64,000 nt of DNA, from assembly GCA_015059925.1 (NCBI GenBank), contig SUZL01000001.1, positions 1 through 64,000 of the forward strand, read 5' to 3'. The notes under the pieces are model-generated. The model saw only the letters and a list, made by a program, of their open reading frames with translations. It was not told the origin of the DNA and searched no databases. How positions within the stretch are numbered: the stretch's first letter is position 1; each line of letters opens with the position of its first letter. Origin of the DNA: Rikenellaceae bacterium (GTDB lineage Bacteria > Bacteroidota > Bacteroidia > Bacteroidales > Rikenellaceae). The position numbers and the translations under genes are program-made. This document shows positions 26,710 through 34,335 of the stretch, piece by piece.

Positions 26710-27834
26710 TTATCGCCCTTTATACATCTCCTCGTAATATTTTTCGTATTCGCCCGAGGTGATGTTGTTCATCCACTCCTCGTTGTCGAGATACCAGCGT
26801 ACCGTACGCTCGACACCCTCTTCAAACTGCAGCGAGGGCTCCCATCCCAACTCCTTCTGCAACTTGGTCGAGTCGATCGCATAACGCATATCGTGGCCGG
26901 CGCGATCCGTTACGAAGGTTATAAGGTCGAGCGATGCCCCCTCCTCATTTCCGAGGAGACGATCAACGGTCTTGATTATCACCTTAATAAGGTCGATATT
27001 CTTCCACTCGTTAAAGCCTCCGATATTGTAGGTATCAGCCACTTTGCCCTTATGGAAAATCAGGTCAATCGCTCGCGCGTGATCCTCCACATAGAGCCAG
27101 TCGCGCACATTCTCACCCTTGCCATATACGGGCAGCGGCTTACGATGGCGGATGTTATTGATAAAGAGTGGTATTAACTTCTCGGGGAACTGATACGGGC
27201 CATAGTTATTCGAACAGTTGGTTACGATAGTCGGCATTCCATAAGTGTCGTGGAAAGCCCTAACGAAGTGATCCGACGAGGCCTTGCTTGCGCTGTATGG
27301 GGAGTGAGGATCGTACTTCGTCGTCTCATAGAAAAACTCCTTGCCGTATGCCAAATGATGCTCCTCGGATGATGCCGTTGTCGAGAAGGGCGGCTCAATG
27401 CCCTCGGGATGCGTAAGTTCAAGCGCTCCATACACCTCGTCGGTCGAGATGTGGTAGAAACGCTTACCCTCCCACTCGCCATTCCAACATACCTTGGCGG
27501 CCTGCAGCAGCGAGAGCGTTCCCATCACATTGGTGCGAGCAAACGTGAAAGGATCCTTTATCGAGCGATCAACGTGGCTCTCGGCCGCGAGGTGGATAAC
27601 ACCGTCAATCTCGTACTCGCGGAAAATCTCGCACATTCTGTCGTAATCGCAAATATCGGCCTTCACGAAGTGATAATTAGGCTCATTCTCAACATCTTTC
27701 AGATTGGCCAAATTACCTGCATAGGTCAATTTATCGAGATTTACGATTCTGTACTCGGGGTATTTCTTTACGAAAAGACGCACGACGTGATTGCCGATAA
27801 ATCCTGCTCCTCCCGTGATAAGTATATTTTTCAT
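26710..27834 (-). CDS. rfbB: dTDP-glucose 4,6-dehydratase
   Basis: A 374-residue extended SDR enzyme, second step of dTDP-L-rhamnose synthesis. I start it at the ATG at 27834 (MKNILITGGAGFIGNHVV); the frame extends 26 codons upstream into the preceding gene but without family similarity. Seen: GGAGFIG, AAESHVDRSI, HISTDEVYGAL, the catalytic YSASKASSDH and NCSNNYGPYQFPEKLIP. It is the last of four contiguous rhamnose genes in the order rfbA, rfbC, rfbD, rfbB. Confidence 0.95.
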   Translation of the reverse strand: MKNILITGGAGFIGNHVVRLFVKKYPEYRIVNLDKLTYAGNLANLKDVENEPNYHFVKADICDYDRMCEIFREYEIDGVIHLAAESHVDRSIKDPFTFARTNVMGTLSLLQAAKVCWNGEWEGKRFYHISTDEVYGALELTHPEGIEPPFSTTASSEEHHLAYGKEFFYETTKYDPHSPYSASKASSDHFVRAFHDTYGMPTIVTNCSNNYGPYQFPEKLIPLFINNIRHRKPLPVYGKGENVRDWLYVEDHARAIDLIFHKGKVADTYNIGGFNEWKNIDLIKVIIKTVDRLLGNEEGASLDLITFVTDRAGHDMRYAIDSTKLQKELGWEPSLQFEEGVERTVRWYLDNEEWMNNITSGEYEKYYEEMYKGR

Positions 27835-27848
27835 TATCTGTGTTCGTT

Positions 27849-28736
27849 TTAAGATTGTTGAGTCTGTTGCGCCACAATTCGCTTCAGACAATAATACATC
27901 GACTCTCTCCAATGCGGAATCTCCACACCGAACGTACGCTTGATCTTGCTCTTATCAAGCACCGAGTAGGCAGGACGTTTCACCTTCGAGGGGAACTCAT
28001 CGCTATGGCAGGGCGAGATCTTACACTCTTTGTGCCCCATAGCCGTTGCAATCTCCTGTGCAAAATCATACCACGAACATACGCCCTCGTTCGAGAAGTG
28101 ATACACGCCCTCATTGCCGGCATACATATCGCCCTCGATAATCGAGAAAATAGTCAGCGCCAGATCTCCCGCATAGGTAGGCGTTCCGACCTGATCGAAA
28201 ACCACATTGATTGCGGGCTTCTCCTTCGTCAGGCGCAACATCGTCAGCAGGAAATTCTTGCCAAACTCCGAGTATAGCCACGCCGTGCGGATGATGATGG
28301 CCTTGCACCCCACCTCCGCAATAGCCTGCTCGCCGTGCAACTTCGTGCGACCGTATGCACCCTGTGGATCGAGCGGCATATCCTCCGTGCGAGGAGTGTT
28401 ACCCTCTCCACCAAAGACATAGTCGGTCGAGATGTGAAACAGCGTTCCATCCATCCTCTTCGCAGCCTCGGCCAGATTTCTCACAGCTTCGGCATTTATG
28501 CGCTCGGCCGTGGCCTCATCCTCCTCGGCGCGATCGACATTGGTGTATGCAGCGCAATTCACAATAATCTGTATGTTATTCTGGCAGACAAAATCTTCGA
28601 CAGCCTTCTTATCGGTTATATCCAACTCCTCGACATCGGTGAAGATATATTCGTTGGGCGCCACCGCTCCGAGGATTCGCATCTCCATACCGAGCTGTCC
28701 GTTGGCACCCGTAACAAGTATTCGCTTACTCTGCAT
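27849..28736 (-). CDS. rfbD: dTDP-4-dehydrorhamnose reductase
   Basis: A 295-residue NAD(P)H-dependent reductase for the last step of dTDP-L-rhamnose synthesis. The ATG at 28736 ([19 protein letters not shown]) is the preferred start, 7 codons inside the longest frame; it overlaps the end of rfbC by 11 bases. Motifs: TGANGQLG, NCAAYTNVDRAEED, HISTDYVFGG and the catalytic YGRTKLHGEQ. Normal length for RmlD. Confidence 0.95.
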   Translation of the reverse strand: MQSKRILVTGANGQLGMEMRILGAVAPNEYIFTDVEELDITDKKAVEDFVCQNNIQIIVNCAAYTNVDRAEEDEATAERINAEAVRNLAEAAKRMDGTLFHISTDYVFGGEGNTPRTEDMPLDPQGAYGRTKLHGEQAIAEVGCKAIIIRTAWLYSEFGKNFLLTMLRLTKEKPAINVVFDQVGTPTYAGDLALTIFSIIEGDMYAGNEGVYHFSNEGVCSWYDFAQEIATAMGHKECKISPCHSDEFPSKVKRPAYSVLDKSKIKRTFGVEIPHWRESMYYCLKRIVAQQTQQS

Positions 28737-29301
28737 AGTAATCCACGTTATAGTCAAACAACTCCTCAGCCTCGCTCAGCAGCGGATGCGCAGCATCCTT
28801 CGCCGAGAGCAGTACGTCCTCCGCCTTGAGTCCCCAATCGATACCAATCTCGGGGTCGTTCCACGCGATAGCACCCTCCGACTGAGGCGCATAGAGATTA
28901 TCACATTTATATTGGAACACCGCCTCCTCACTCAACACCGAGAATCCGTGAGCAAAGCCACGCGGAATAAATAGCTGGCGATGATTCTCCTCCGTAAGCT
29001 CTACGGCAACATACTTTCCGAAGGTCGGGCTGCCACGACGAATATCCACCGCCACGTCTAGCACTCGGCCCTTAACCACTCGCACCAGCTTCGACTGCGC
29101 ATCCTTACCCTTCTGGAAATGCAGGCCGCGCAATACGCCATAACGCGACTTGCTCTCGTTGTCCTGAACGAACTTTACAGGGCGCACCTGCTCGTCAAAG
29201 CGTTTTTGCGAGTAGCTCTCGAAGAAATATCCGCGCGCATCACCAAACACATCGGGTTCGATGATCACCACATCCTCGATCGCTGTCTTTACAACCTTCA
29301 T
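28726..29301 (-). CDS. rfbC: dTDP-4-dehydrorhamnose 3,5-epimerase
   Basis: A 191-residue cupin epimerase, third step of dTDP-L-rhamnose synthesis. Seen: [34 protein letters not shown] with the catalytic His, [13 protein letters not shown] and [15 protein letters not shown]. Its start overlaps the rfbA stop by 4 bases and its end overlaps rfbD, showing coupled translation. Confidence 0.96.
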   Translation of the reverse strand: MKVVKTAIEDVVIIEPDVFGDARGYFFESYSQKRFDEQVRPVKFVQDNESKSRYGVLRGLHFQKGKDAQSKLVRVVKGRVLDVAVDIRRGSPTFGKYVAVELTEENHRQLFIPRGFAHGFSVLSEEAVFQYKCDNLYAPQSEGAIAWNDPEIGIDWGLKAEDVLLSAKDAAHPLLSEAEELFDYNVDYYAE

Positions 29302-30203
29302 CGCTTGACCTCCTTTCGCTTGTGCTTGAGCTCATCGACAACCTTCAGCAGATATTGGCCATACTGATTCTTGATCATCGGCTGCGCCAACTCCACCATC
29401 TTCTGTTCCGTTATCCAGCCGTTACGATAGGCAATTCCCTCCAGACAGGCTATCTTCAATCCTTGGCGCTTCTCGATAACCTCCACGAAGATCGAGGCCT
29501 CGGCCAAAGAGTCGTGCGTACCCGTATCGAGCCACGCAAAACCGCGCTCAAGAGTCTGCACCTTCAGCTCACCCTGCTGCAGGAATGCCTGATTTACGGA
29601 CGTAATCTCCAATTCGCCTCGAGCCGACGGTTTTATGTTCTTTGCAATATCAATCACCTTGTTGGGATAGAAGTAGAGACCCACAACGGCATAATTTGAT
29701 TTGGGACACGCGGGCTTCTCCTCAATCGAGATGCAGTTACCCTCCTCGTCAAACTCCGCCACACCGTAGCGCTCGGGGTCATCGACCCAGTAGCCAAATA
29801 CGGTTGCCTTCTGATCCTGCTCGGCCGTACGCAGAGCCTCGCGCAACATTCGCGAGAAGCCTGCTCCGTGGAAGATATTATCACCCAACACCAGACAAGC
29901 GGCATCATCGCCAACGAACTCCTCGCCGATGATAAACGCCTGCGCCAATCCGTCAGGCGATGGCTGCTCGGCATACTGAAACTCCACGCCGTAATCCGAT
30001 CCATCTCCCAACAAGCGCTTGAACGCTGGCAGATCCTGCGGCGTTGAGATAATCAAGATCTCGCGTATGCCGGCCAACATCAAAACCGAGATGGGGTAAT
30101 AGACCATAGGTTTGTCGTATATGGGCAAGAGCTGCTTGCTGACGCCCTTTGTGATCGGGTACAATCGAGTACCGCTACCACCTGCTAAGACAATGCCTTT
30201 CAT
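29298..30203 (-). CDS. rfbA: Glucose-1-phosphate thymidylyltransferase
   Basis: A 301-residue nucleotidyltransferase that makes dTDP-glucose from dTTP and glucose-1-phosphate, the first step to dTDP-L-rhamnose. The N-terminus [18 protein letters not shown] and [17 protein letters not shown] are diagnostic; GDNIFHG and the C-terminal [10 protein letters not shown] follow. It overlaps the upstream upxY gene by 4 bases. Confidence 0.97.
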   Translation of the reverse strand: MKGIVLAGGSGTRLYPITKGVSKQLLPIYDKPMVYYPISVLMLAGIREILIISTPQDLPAFKRLLGDGSDYGVEFQYAEQPSPDGLAQAFIIGEEFVGDDAACLVLGDNIFHGAGFSRMLREALRTAEQDQKATVFGYWVDDPERYGVAEFDEEGNCISIEEKPACPKSNYAVVGLYFYPNKVIDIAKNIKPSARGELEITSVNQAFLQQGELKVQTLERGFAWLDTGTHDSLAEASIFVEVIEKRQGLKIACLEGIAYRNGWITEQKMVELAQPMIKNQYGQYLLKVVDELKHKRKEVKR

Positions 30204-30760
30204 AAATCCTCTATTCGCTGTAAAAAACTATTGGGGATATACGCCGTAGCAACTGCAACCACTCCCTCGATACGAACTATCAATCGTCTGTCGCCCTTGA
30301 TTCGATGAATATACCCTTCAGCACCCTCGAACGGGCCACCCGTAACGCGAACGTGGGTACCCTGCTCGAAATTTACCATATCTTCACCGATGTACTCCAA
30401 ACTCTGTTCCCCGGCCGATGTTACGAGCATAAAAATATTCATCTCGTGATCGCTAATCGGGGCTGGTCTTTTCGCCTCGCGATCGTAATAGAGCATAAAC
30501 GGAGTGGTGTTCTTCAATCGTTTTTGCAAATCTTGCAGATATTGCTCCGATGCGTAGGCGAACATCAATGATGAGATGGCGGGTTCGCGACGTTTCGCTG
30601 TTCGATTTCCGATTTTGACCTCGCGCTCTACGGTGGGGATATAGTATCGAATGTCATCCTTCAGCAGGAACTGCCCCACGCTAAATACACGATTATAAAA
30701 AACCTTCAGCGCATACCATCTGTTTTGTTGAATATTTTCCTGCGTAGAATTGTTTGACAT
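30200..30760 (-). CDS. upxY: UpxY-type NusG-like antitermination factor
   Basis: A 186-residue NusG paralogue of the UpxY/LoaP/RfaH group, which lets RNA polymerase read through long polysaccharide operons by acting on the operon's own leader. I choose the ATG at 30760 (MSNNSTQEN...) because the NGN domain begins soon after ([13 protein letters not shown]); the frame extends 21 codons upstream without similarity. The KOW-type C-terminal motif [18 protein letters not shown] is clear. It is the first gene of the 24-gene operon. In B. fragilis an UpxZ gene usually follows upxY; none is found here, as rfbA follows directly. Confidence 0.92.
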   Translation of the reverse strand: MSNNSTQENIQQNRWYALKVFYNRVFSVGQFLLKDDIRYYIPTVEREVKIGNRTAKRREPAISSLMFAYASEQYLQDLQKRLKNTTPFMLYYDREAKRPAPISDHEMNIFMLVTSAGEQSLEYIGEDMVNFEQGTHVRVTGGPFEGAEGYIHRIKGDRRLIVRIEGVVAVATAYIPNSFLQRIEDL

Positions 30761-30923
30761 GTTGACATAATCTATAATCCCCCGCCGCGCATAGCAATTT
30801 TGCCAGCACAACGAGCCACTCAAGGATCGACCGCTTACTCTCGGCTCTCGACTCCATTCCGCCCCGGAACTTACGTCGGATCCCCACTCGCGCTATTATA
30901 AGGAATTCTCCCGCGCGCGTATA
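30761..30923 (-). promoter_or_regulatory. Capsule operon 5' leader with stem-loops (probable UpxY target)
   Basis: About 160 nt lie between the predicted transcription start (near 30923) and upxY. They are GC-rich compared with the AT-rich promoter and hold several possible stems: TTCCG-GGG-CGGAA (30857-30869), a GAGCC/GGCTC pairing a little downstream, and CGCGC/GCGCG near the 5' end. UpxY-type factors act on such leaders in B. fragilis. That this one is the target is inference. Confidence 0.5.
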
Positions 30924-30929
30924 TCACGA

Positions 30930-30961
30930 CAAAAATAGGATTTTTTTAGGCAATTCCCAAA
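30930..30961 (-). promoter_or_regulatory. Promoter of the capsule operon
   Basis: On the minus strand a TTTG -33 box (30958-30961) and a TATTTTTG -7 box (30930-30937) are separated by 20 bases, a full match to the Bacteroidota housekeeping consensus. The start of transcription would be near 30923. No inverted repeats long enough for promoter inversion were seen on either side. Confidence 0.75.
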
Positions 30962-31132
30962 CTTTACACCCTCCACTTTGGTCGTTTAGTGAATTTTATA
31001 CGTTTATTTTCGTCCCAACAGTACAATTACCCGTAAAAACTTGTGAATATCTTAAATGTCGCTTCGAAAATTTGATTTAATACCCGAAAAATAAAAACAA
31101 TACTGTTTCGCAGAATAGAAACTAAGGAGCAT

Positions 31133-31195
31133 AAAAAAAGACGATTCCAAAGAATCGTCTGCTATTGCTAAATCTGCGGTGCGTAGGGGACTCGA
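31133..31195 (-). repeat. Copy of the tRNA-Asp terminator and tRNA 3' end (remnant)
   Basis: This stretch repeats the region that ends the real tRNA-Asp. A 39-base block (31133-31171) is identical to 31351-31389, and a 20-base block, GCGGTGCGTAGGGGACTCGA at 31176-31195, is identical to 31395-31414, the acceptor and T-arm part of the tRNA. Similarity stops abruptly after the T-arm. The copy includes a 9-bp terminator stem (31139-31147/31152-31160). It cannot make a tRNA. A tandem-duplication scar or the trace of an element that used the tRNA end as attachment site would both explain it. Confidence 0.8.
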
Positions 31196-31350
31196 CCGCC
31201 CGCAGGGTGAAGCCGAATTCCTTTGAAAAATAAATATCTCACATTCGGCAACCTCATTTTTTGTGAGCAGTGCCCGTGCAGAGCAATAGCAGGGCCGTAG
31301 GCTTTTTTTGAATTTATACGAGGGGAATTTATTCGCTTGAGTATAAACAC

Positions 31351-31378
31351 AAAAAAAGACGATTCCAAAGAATCGTCT
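31351..31378 (-). terminator. Intrinsic terminator of tRNA-Asp
   Basis: A perfect 9-bp stem, AGACGATTC (31357-31365) and GAATCGTCT (31370-31378), with a 4-base loop, is followed on the minus strand by a run of T (31357-31351). It starts about 15 bases past the tRNA CCA end. Confidence 0.88.
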
Positions 31379-31392
31379 GCTATTGCTAATTT

Positions 31393-31469
31393 TGGCGGTG
31401 CGTAGGGGACTCGAACCCCTGACCCCGTGCGTGACAGGCACGTATTCTAACCAGCTGAACTAACGCACC
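31393..31469 (-). tRNA. tRNA-Asp (anticodon GTC)
   Basis: A complete cloverleaf on the minus strand: acceptor GGTGCGT pairs with ACGCACC, anticodon loop CTGTCAC gives GTC (Asp), T-arm GGGGTTCGAGTCCCC, discriminator G and an encoded CCA (complement of 31393-31395). A good promoter lies upstream and an intrinsic terminator downstream. Confidence 0.96.
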
Positions 31470-31486
31470 ATTGCTGATTGCGAGTG

Positions 31487-31517
31487 CAAAGGTAGCACAA
31501 AAATCCGAATCTGCAAA
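31487..31517 (-). promoter_or_regulatory. Promoter of tRNA-Asp
   Basis: TTTG (31514-31517 complement) and TACCTTTG (31487-31494 complement) are 19 bases apart on the minus strand, a full match to the Bacteroidota consensus. The -7 box ends 17 bases before the mature tRNA 5' end. Confidence 0.8.
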
Positions 31518-31537
31518 TTTTTCACAATTTTTGTGCT
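31494..31537. repeat. 11-bp perfect inverted repeat around the -33 box of tRNA-Asp
   Basis: AGCACAAAAAT at 31494-31504 and ATTTTTGTGCT at 31527-31537 form an exact inverted repeat with a 22-base centre that contains the TTTG -33 box. It could be an operator, a cruciform or a terminator-like stem. The rest of 31538-31621 shows no gene. Confidence 0.6.
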
Positions 31538-31621
31538 AATATTTTTTCAAGAATCGACACTCCGCGTTTACAACATTTTGCAACTCTTACACTTAGTATT
31601 TTGCTCTTCTCGCCGCCGAAT

Positions 31622-32788
31622 TTACCTTCTCCTAAGCTCAAAGAGTGTAATTTCGGGCCTTGCGCCTATTCTCATCGGGTAGAGCACATACCCCACCCCG
31701 TCATTTATGTAGAGCCATCTTCCACCCTCCTCATACAGTCCACTCCAGCGTCTGTATTTCACCCTCGATGGCGAGATTCCACGTTTTCCGATCGGTAATT
31801 TCATCTGCATCGCGTGAACGTGTCCCGAGAGAGTCAAATCCGCAAGTTGCTTACTTACAATCACATCCCATAGCTGCGGAATATGCACCAACGTAACATT
31901 AAAACCACCCTCCGCCATACCATCATACGCCTTCTCAATCGCCACATCAGGAATCTTTGCCGAGTGTCGAAACTCCTGTAGCACGGGCGAGAACGAGATT
32001 CCCGTCAGCGAAATAGAATCCTTCCCACGCCTAAGATGTATCGTCTCATCCTCCAGCACTCGCCACCCGATCTTTCTCTGCACCTCGATCACTTTTTGGA
32101 CGCTTACCGCAGGCGGAAGCGAGATCGAATCTTTAACATAAACTCCGATGTCGTGATTGCCCGTAACAGAGTATATTCCGTCGCGCGCTTTCAGCCTTGC
32201 AAGACGCTCCAAAACATCATCCGAAAGTTCGCTATAACGTATATCAACCAAGTCTCCCGTAAAGGCAATAGCATCCGCCTCAAGCCCATTACAAATGCTG
32301 ATTATCTCATTCAATTCCCGCTGCTGACAAACCATATTACCAACGTGCATATCAGAGATTTGCACTATTTTATATCCATCAAAACTTTCGGGCACTTTTT
32401 CCGACTCTATCACGACCCTTCGCACCTCATAATCGGTGCGTGTTACAGCCATTCCATAGACAAAAATCACCACCGCCAAAACACTCACCGCAGCCCCCAT
32501 CACTCGCACCCAATTTCTTCTAAAAAAGGCCACAGCTGCCATCGTCGGGAAACGTGCTATCGACAGCACAACATACGCCCAAACCGCCCATAGCATCGTA
32601 ACCGACAACCACGTCGGATTATCGCGCAGCAAGAGTGCAAACGCCATCACCAGAAACGGCAAAATATCCGTCAGCCACAACGCTGCCAGCCAGCGTCGTC
32701 TCGCCGCGACACTTATATCAAAACTATTTATCGCCCGCCGATCAATCCATAACATCACGAGCGAGCACACAAGCAAAATCCAAATCAT
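31622..32788 (-). CDS. Membrane-anchored metallophosphoesterase (YkuE/YaeI-like)
   Basis: A 388-residue calcineurin-like phosphoesterase with an N-terminal membrane region of about four hydrophobic segments (1-145) and a catalytic domain after it. Start taken at the ATG at 32788; a longer frame begins with TTG. Metal motifs: VQISDMHVGN, AFTGDLVDIR, VTGNHDIGV, VHIPQLWDV and LSGHVHAMQMK. Relatives act on phospholipid or UDP-diacylglucosamine type substrates, but the exact one is uncertain. It is a single gene, divergent from the porin gene. Confidence 0.85.
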   Translation of the reverse strand: MIWILLVCSLVMLWIDRRAINSFDISVAARRRWLAALWLTDILPFLVMAFALLLRDNPTWLSVTMLWAVWAYVVLSIARFPTMAAVAFFRRNWVRVMGAAVSVLAVVIFVYGMAVTRTDYEVRRVVIESEKVPESFDGYKIVQISDMHVGNMVCQQRELNEIISICNGLEADAIAFTGDLVDIRYSELSDDVLERLARLKARDGIYSVTGNHDIGVYVKDSISLPPAVSVQKVIEVQRKIGWRVLEDETIHLRRGKDSISLTGISFSPVLQEFRHSAKIPDVAIEKAYDGMAEGGFNVTLVHIPQLWDVIVSKQLADLTLSGHVHAMQMKLPIGKRGISPSRVKYRRWSGLYEEGGRWLYINDGVGYVLYPMRIGARPEITLFELRRR

Positions 32789-32861
32789 ACGTTCAAAATC
32801 TCTTTGGCATAGGAGTTGCAAAAATTGAGCAGAGACGACTCCCGGGCAAGAGAACTTGCTA

Positions 32862-32892
32862 CAAAGATAGATTAAAATAATTGTTTACTAAA
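32862..32892 (-). promoter_or_regulatory. Promoter of the metallophosphoesterase gene
   Basis: On the minus strand TATCTTTG (32862-32869 complement) lies 19 bases after TTTA (32889-32892 complement), a near match to TTTG. Spacing to the ATG at 32788 is about 70 bases. Confidence 0.55.
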
Positions 32893-32902
32893 CTGTTTTA
32901 CT

Positions 32903-34258
32903 ATGAAACGTTTTCTACTTATTTCGATTCTTGTCAGTTCGATTGGCGCATCGTACCACTCTATGGCCCAATCGCGCGGACACAGCCATCGGCACGATAC
33001 CCCGACCGTGTATATAATCTCATCGGGGGGCGACGGTGGATACTACGACGAGCAGTCGCTGCAACAAGCAATGGAGCGTCGCAGCCTTGCCGCCGAGGCT
33101 ACCCGTGCGGACTTTGAGCAGACTCGCACCAAAGGCTTCCAACAGCTTCATAATCCGCAATTTATATTCAGCACGAAGAACAATCGCTTCTCACTCGGTA
33201 TCGGTGGCGAGATCAATTTCCGCACGAGCTACGACCTGAAGGGCGCGGTCGATAATATCGACTTTGTCCCCTACGACATCCCGATGGATGCCACCTACGC
33301 CAACCGCCAGCGCGTGATGATGGATGCCACCACTTCGCGCCTCTACACCAAGGCCGTTATCAACTCCGAAAAACTTGGTCGCATCGTAGCCTTTGTCGAT
33401 ATGGATTTTCGTGGTGGCGAGGAGTTTAGCTACACGCCTCATCTGCGCTCGGCCTACGTCTCGATGTTGGGCTTTACGGCAGGCCGCGACATCACCACAT
33501 TCTGCGATCTGGAGGCCGCTCCCGATATGATCGACCACGAAGGCCCCAACGCCTACAACTTCCGCTACGCCACGATGTTGCGCTACGAGCTTGACTTCCT
33601 GCGCGACCACTTTACATTTGGCGTAGCAGCCGAGATGCCTAAAGTCAGCGGTACCTATGGCGAGAATTTTATCGCCATCGCGCAGCGCGTCCCCGACATC
33701 CCCGTCTATCTGCAATATGCGTGGGGCGAGGATCGCCAGAGCCACTTCCGCGCCTCGGCCGTTTTTCGTAATATGTATATGCACAATGCCCGCACCAACG
33801 AGAATACAAGCCTCTTCGGCTGGGGCGTTCAGGCGAGTGCCCACATCGAGATCGCCGATTGGGTAACCATCTACGGCAATGGTATATATGGCAAGGGCAT
33901 TACGCCTTATATTCAGGATCTTGCAGGCAGCGGACTCGACTTCACACCCAACCCTCAGAATGCCGAGCAGATTCAGACTATGCCGATGTGGGCTTGGCAG
34001 GCCGCGGCGCAGGTCTATATCATCCCCTCGAGGCTGTGGGTATCGGGAGGCTACTCAACCGTTCGTGTCAGTCAGGAGAATGGCTTCTACGCCGAGGACG
34101 AATACCGCCGAGGTAACTTCATCTTTGGCAATATCTTCTATCAGCTCACCTCAAATTGTCGTTTAGCTGCCGAGTACCTGCACGGCTCGCGCACAAATAT
34201 GAACAAAGCTATGGGCGAGGCCAACCGTCTAAGCCTTATGGTGCAGTATAATTTCTAA
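32903..34258 (+). CDS. Outer-membrane porin (DcaP-like)
   Basis: A 451-residue outer-membrane beta-barrel protein. Residues 1-23 are a signal peptide (ending SMAQ). A His-rich stretch follows (SRGHSHRHD), then a charged helical segment (about 50-80) that may form a trimerisation coiled coil, then the barrel starting NRFSLGIGGEINFRTSYDLKG. The protein ends with a terminal aromatic, YNF, as outer-membrane barrels do. Similar to the DcaP family of trimeric porins, which pass anionic solutes; the solute here is unknown. Confidence 0.8.
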   Translation: MKRFLLISILVSSIGASYHSMAQSRGHSHRHDTPTVYIISSGGDGGYYDEQSLQQAMERRSLAAEATRADFEQTRTKGFQQLHNPQFIFSTKNNRFSLGIGGEINFRTSYDLKGAVDNIDFVPYDIPMDATYANRQRVMMDATTSRLYTKAVINSEKLGRIVAFVDMDFRGGEEFSYTPHLRSAYVSMLGFTAGRDITTFCDLEAAPDMIDHEGPNAYNFRYATMLRYELDFLRDHFTFGVAAEMPKVSGTYGENFIAIAQRVPDIPVYLQYAWGEDRQSHFRASAVFRNMYMHNARTNENTSLFGWGVQASAHIEIADWVTIYGNGIYGKGITPYIQDLAGSGLDFTPNPQNAEQIQTMPMWAWQAAAQVYIIPSRLWVSGGYSTVRVSQENGFYAEDEYRRGNFIFGNIFYQLTSNCRLAAEYLHGSRTNMNKAMGEANRLSLMVQYNF

Positions 34259-34277
34259 CGCATTTTCACCTAAATTT

Positions 34278-34303
34278 AAGGCGGCCCCGAGGGTCGCCTT
34301 TTT
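34278..34303 (+). terminator. Intrinsic terminator of the porin gene
   Basis: A 10-bp stem (AAGGCGGCCC at 34278-34287 with GGGTCGCCTT at 34291-34300, one G-U pair) and a 3-base loop are followed by a T-run. Confidence 0.85.
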
Positions 34304-34331
34304 GCATTTTCAAAGAAAATCACTACATTTG
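34301..34331 (+). promoter_or_regulatory. Promoter of the CapA lipoprotein gene
   Basis: TTTG (34301-34304) and TACATTTG (34324-34331) are 19 bases apart, a full consensus match. The -33 box overlaps the T-run of the porin terminator, and the -7 box ends only 4 bases before the ATG at 34336, so the transcript may have almost no leader. Confidence 0.7.
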
Positions 34332-34335
34332 ATTG

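Noticed and set aside
27835..27912. N-terminal extension of rfbB by 26 codons
   Set aside because: RmlB proteins begin with the Rossmann motif directly after the Met at 27834; the extension overlaps the end of rfbD and shows no similarity.
30761..30823. N-terminal extension of upxY by 21 codons
   Set aside because: The extra residues lie in the GC-rich leader and do not resemble an UpxY start; the ATG at 30760 places the NGN domain as usual.
31052..31441. 129-codon minus-strand frame over the tRNA-Asp and its copy
   Set aside because: It spans a tRNA gene and duplicated terminators and its translation reflects the repeat; not a protein.
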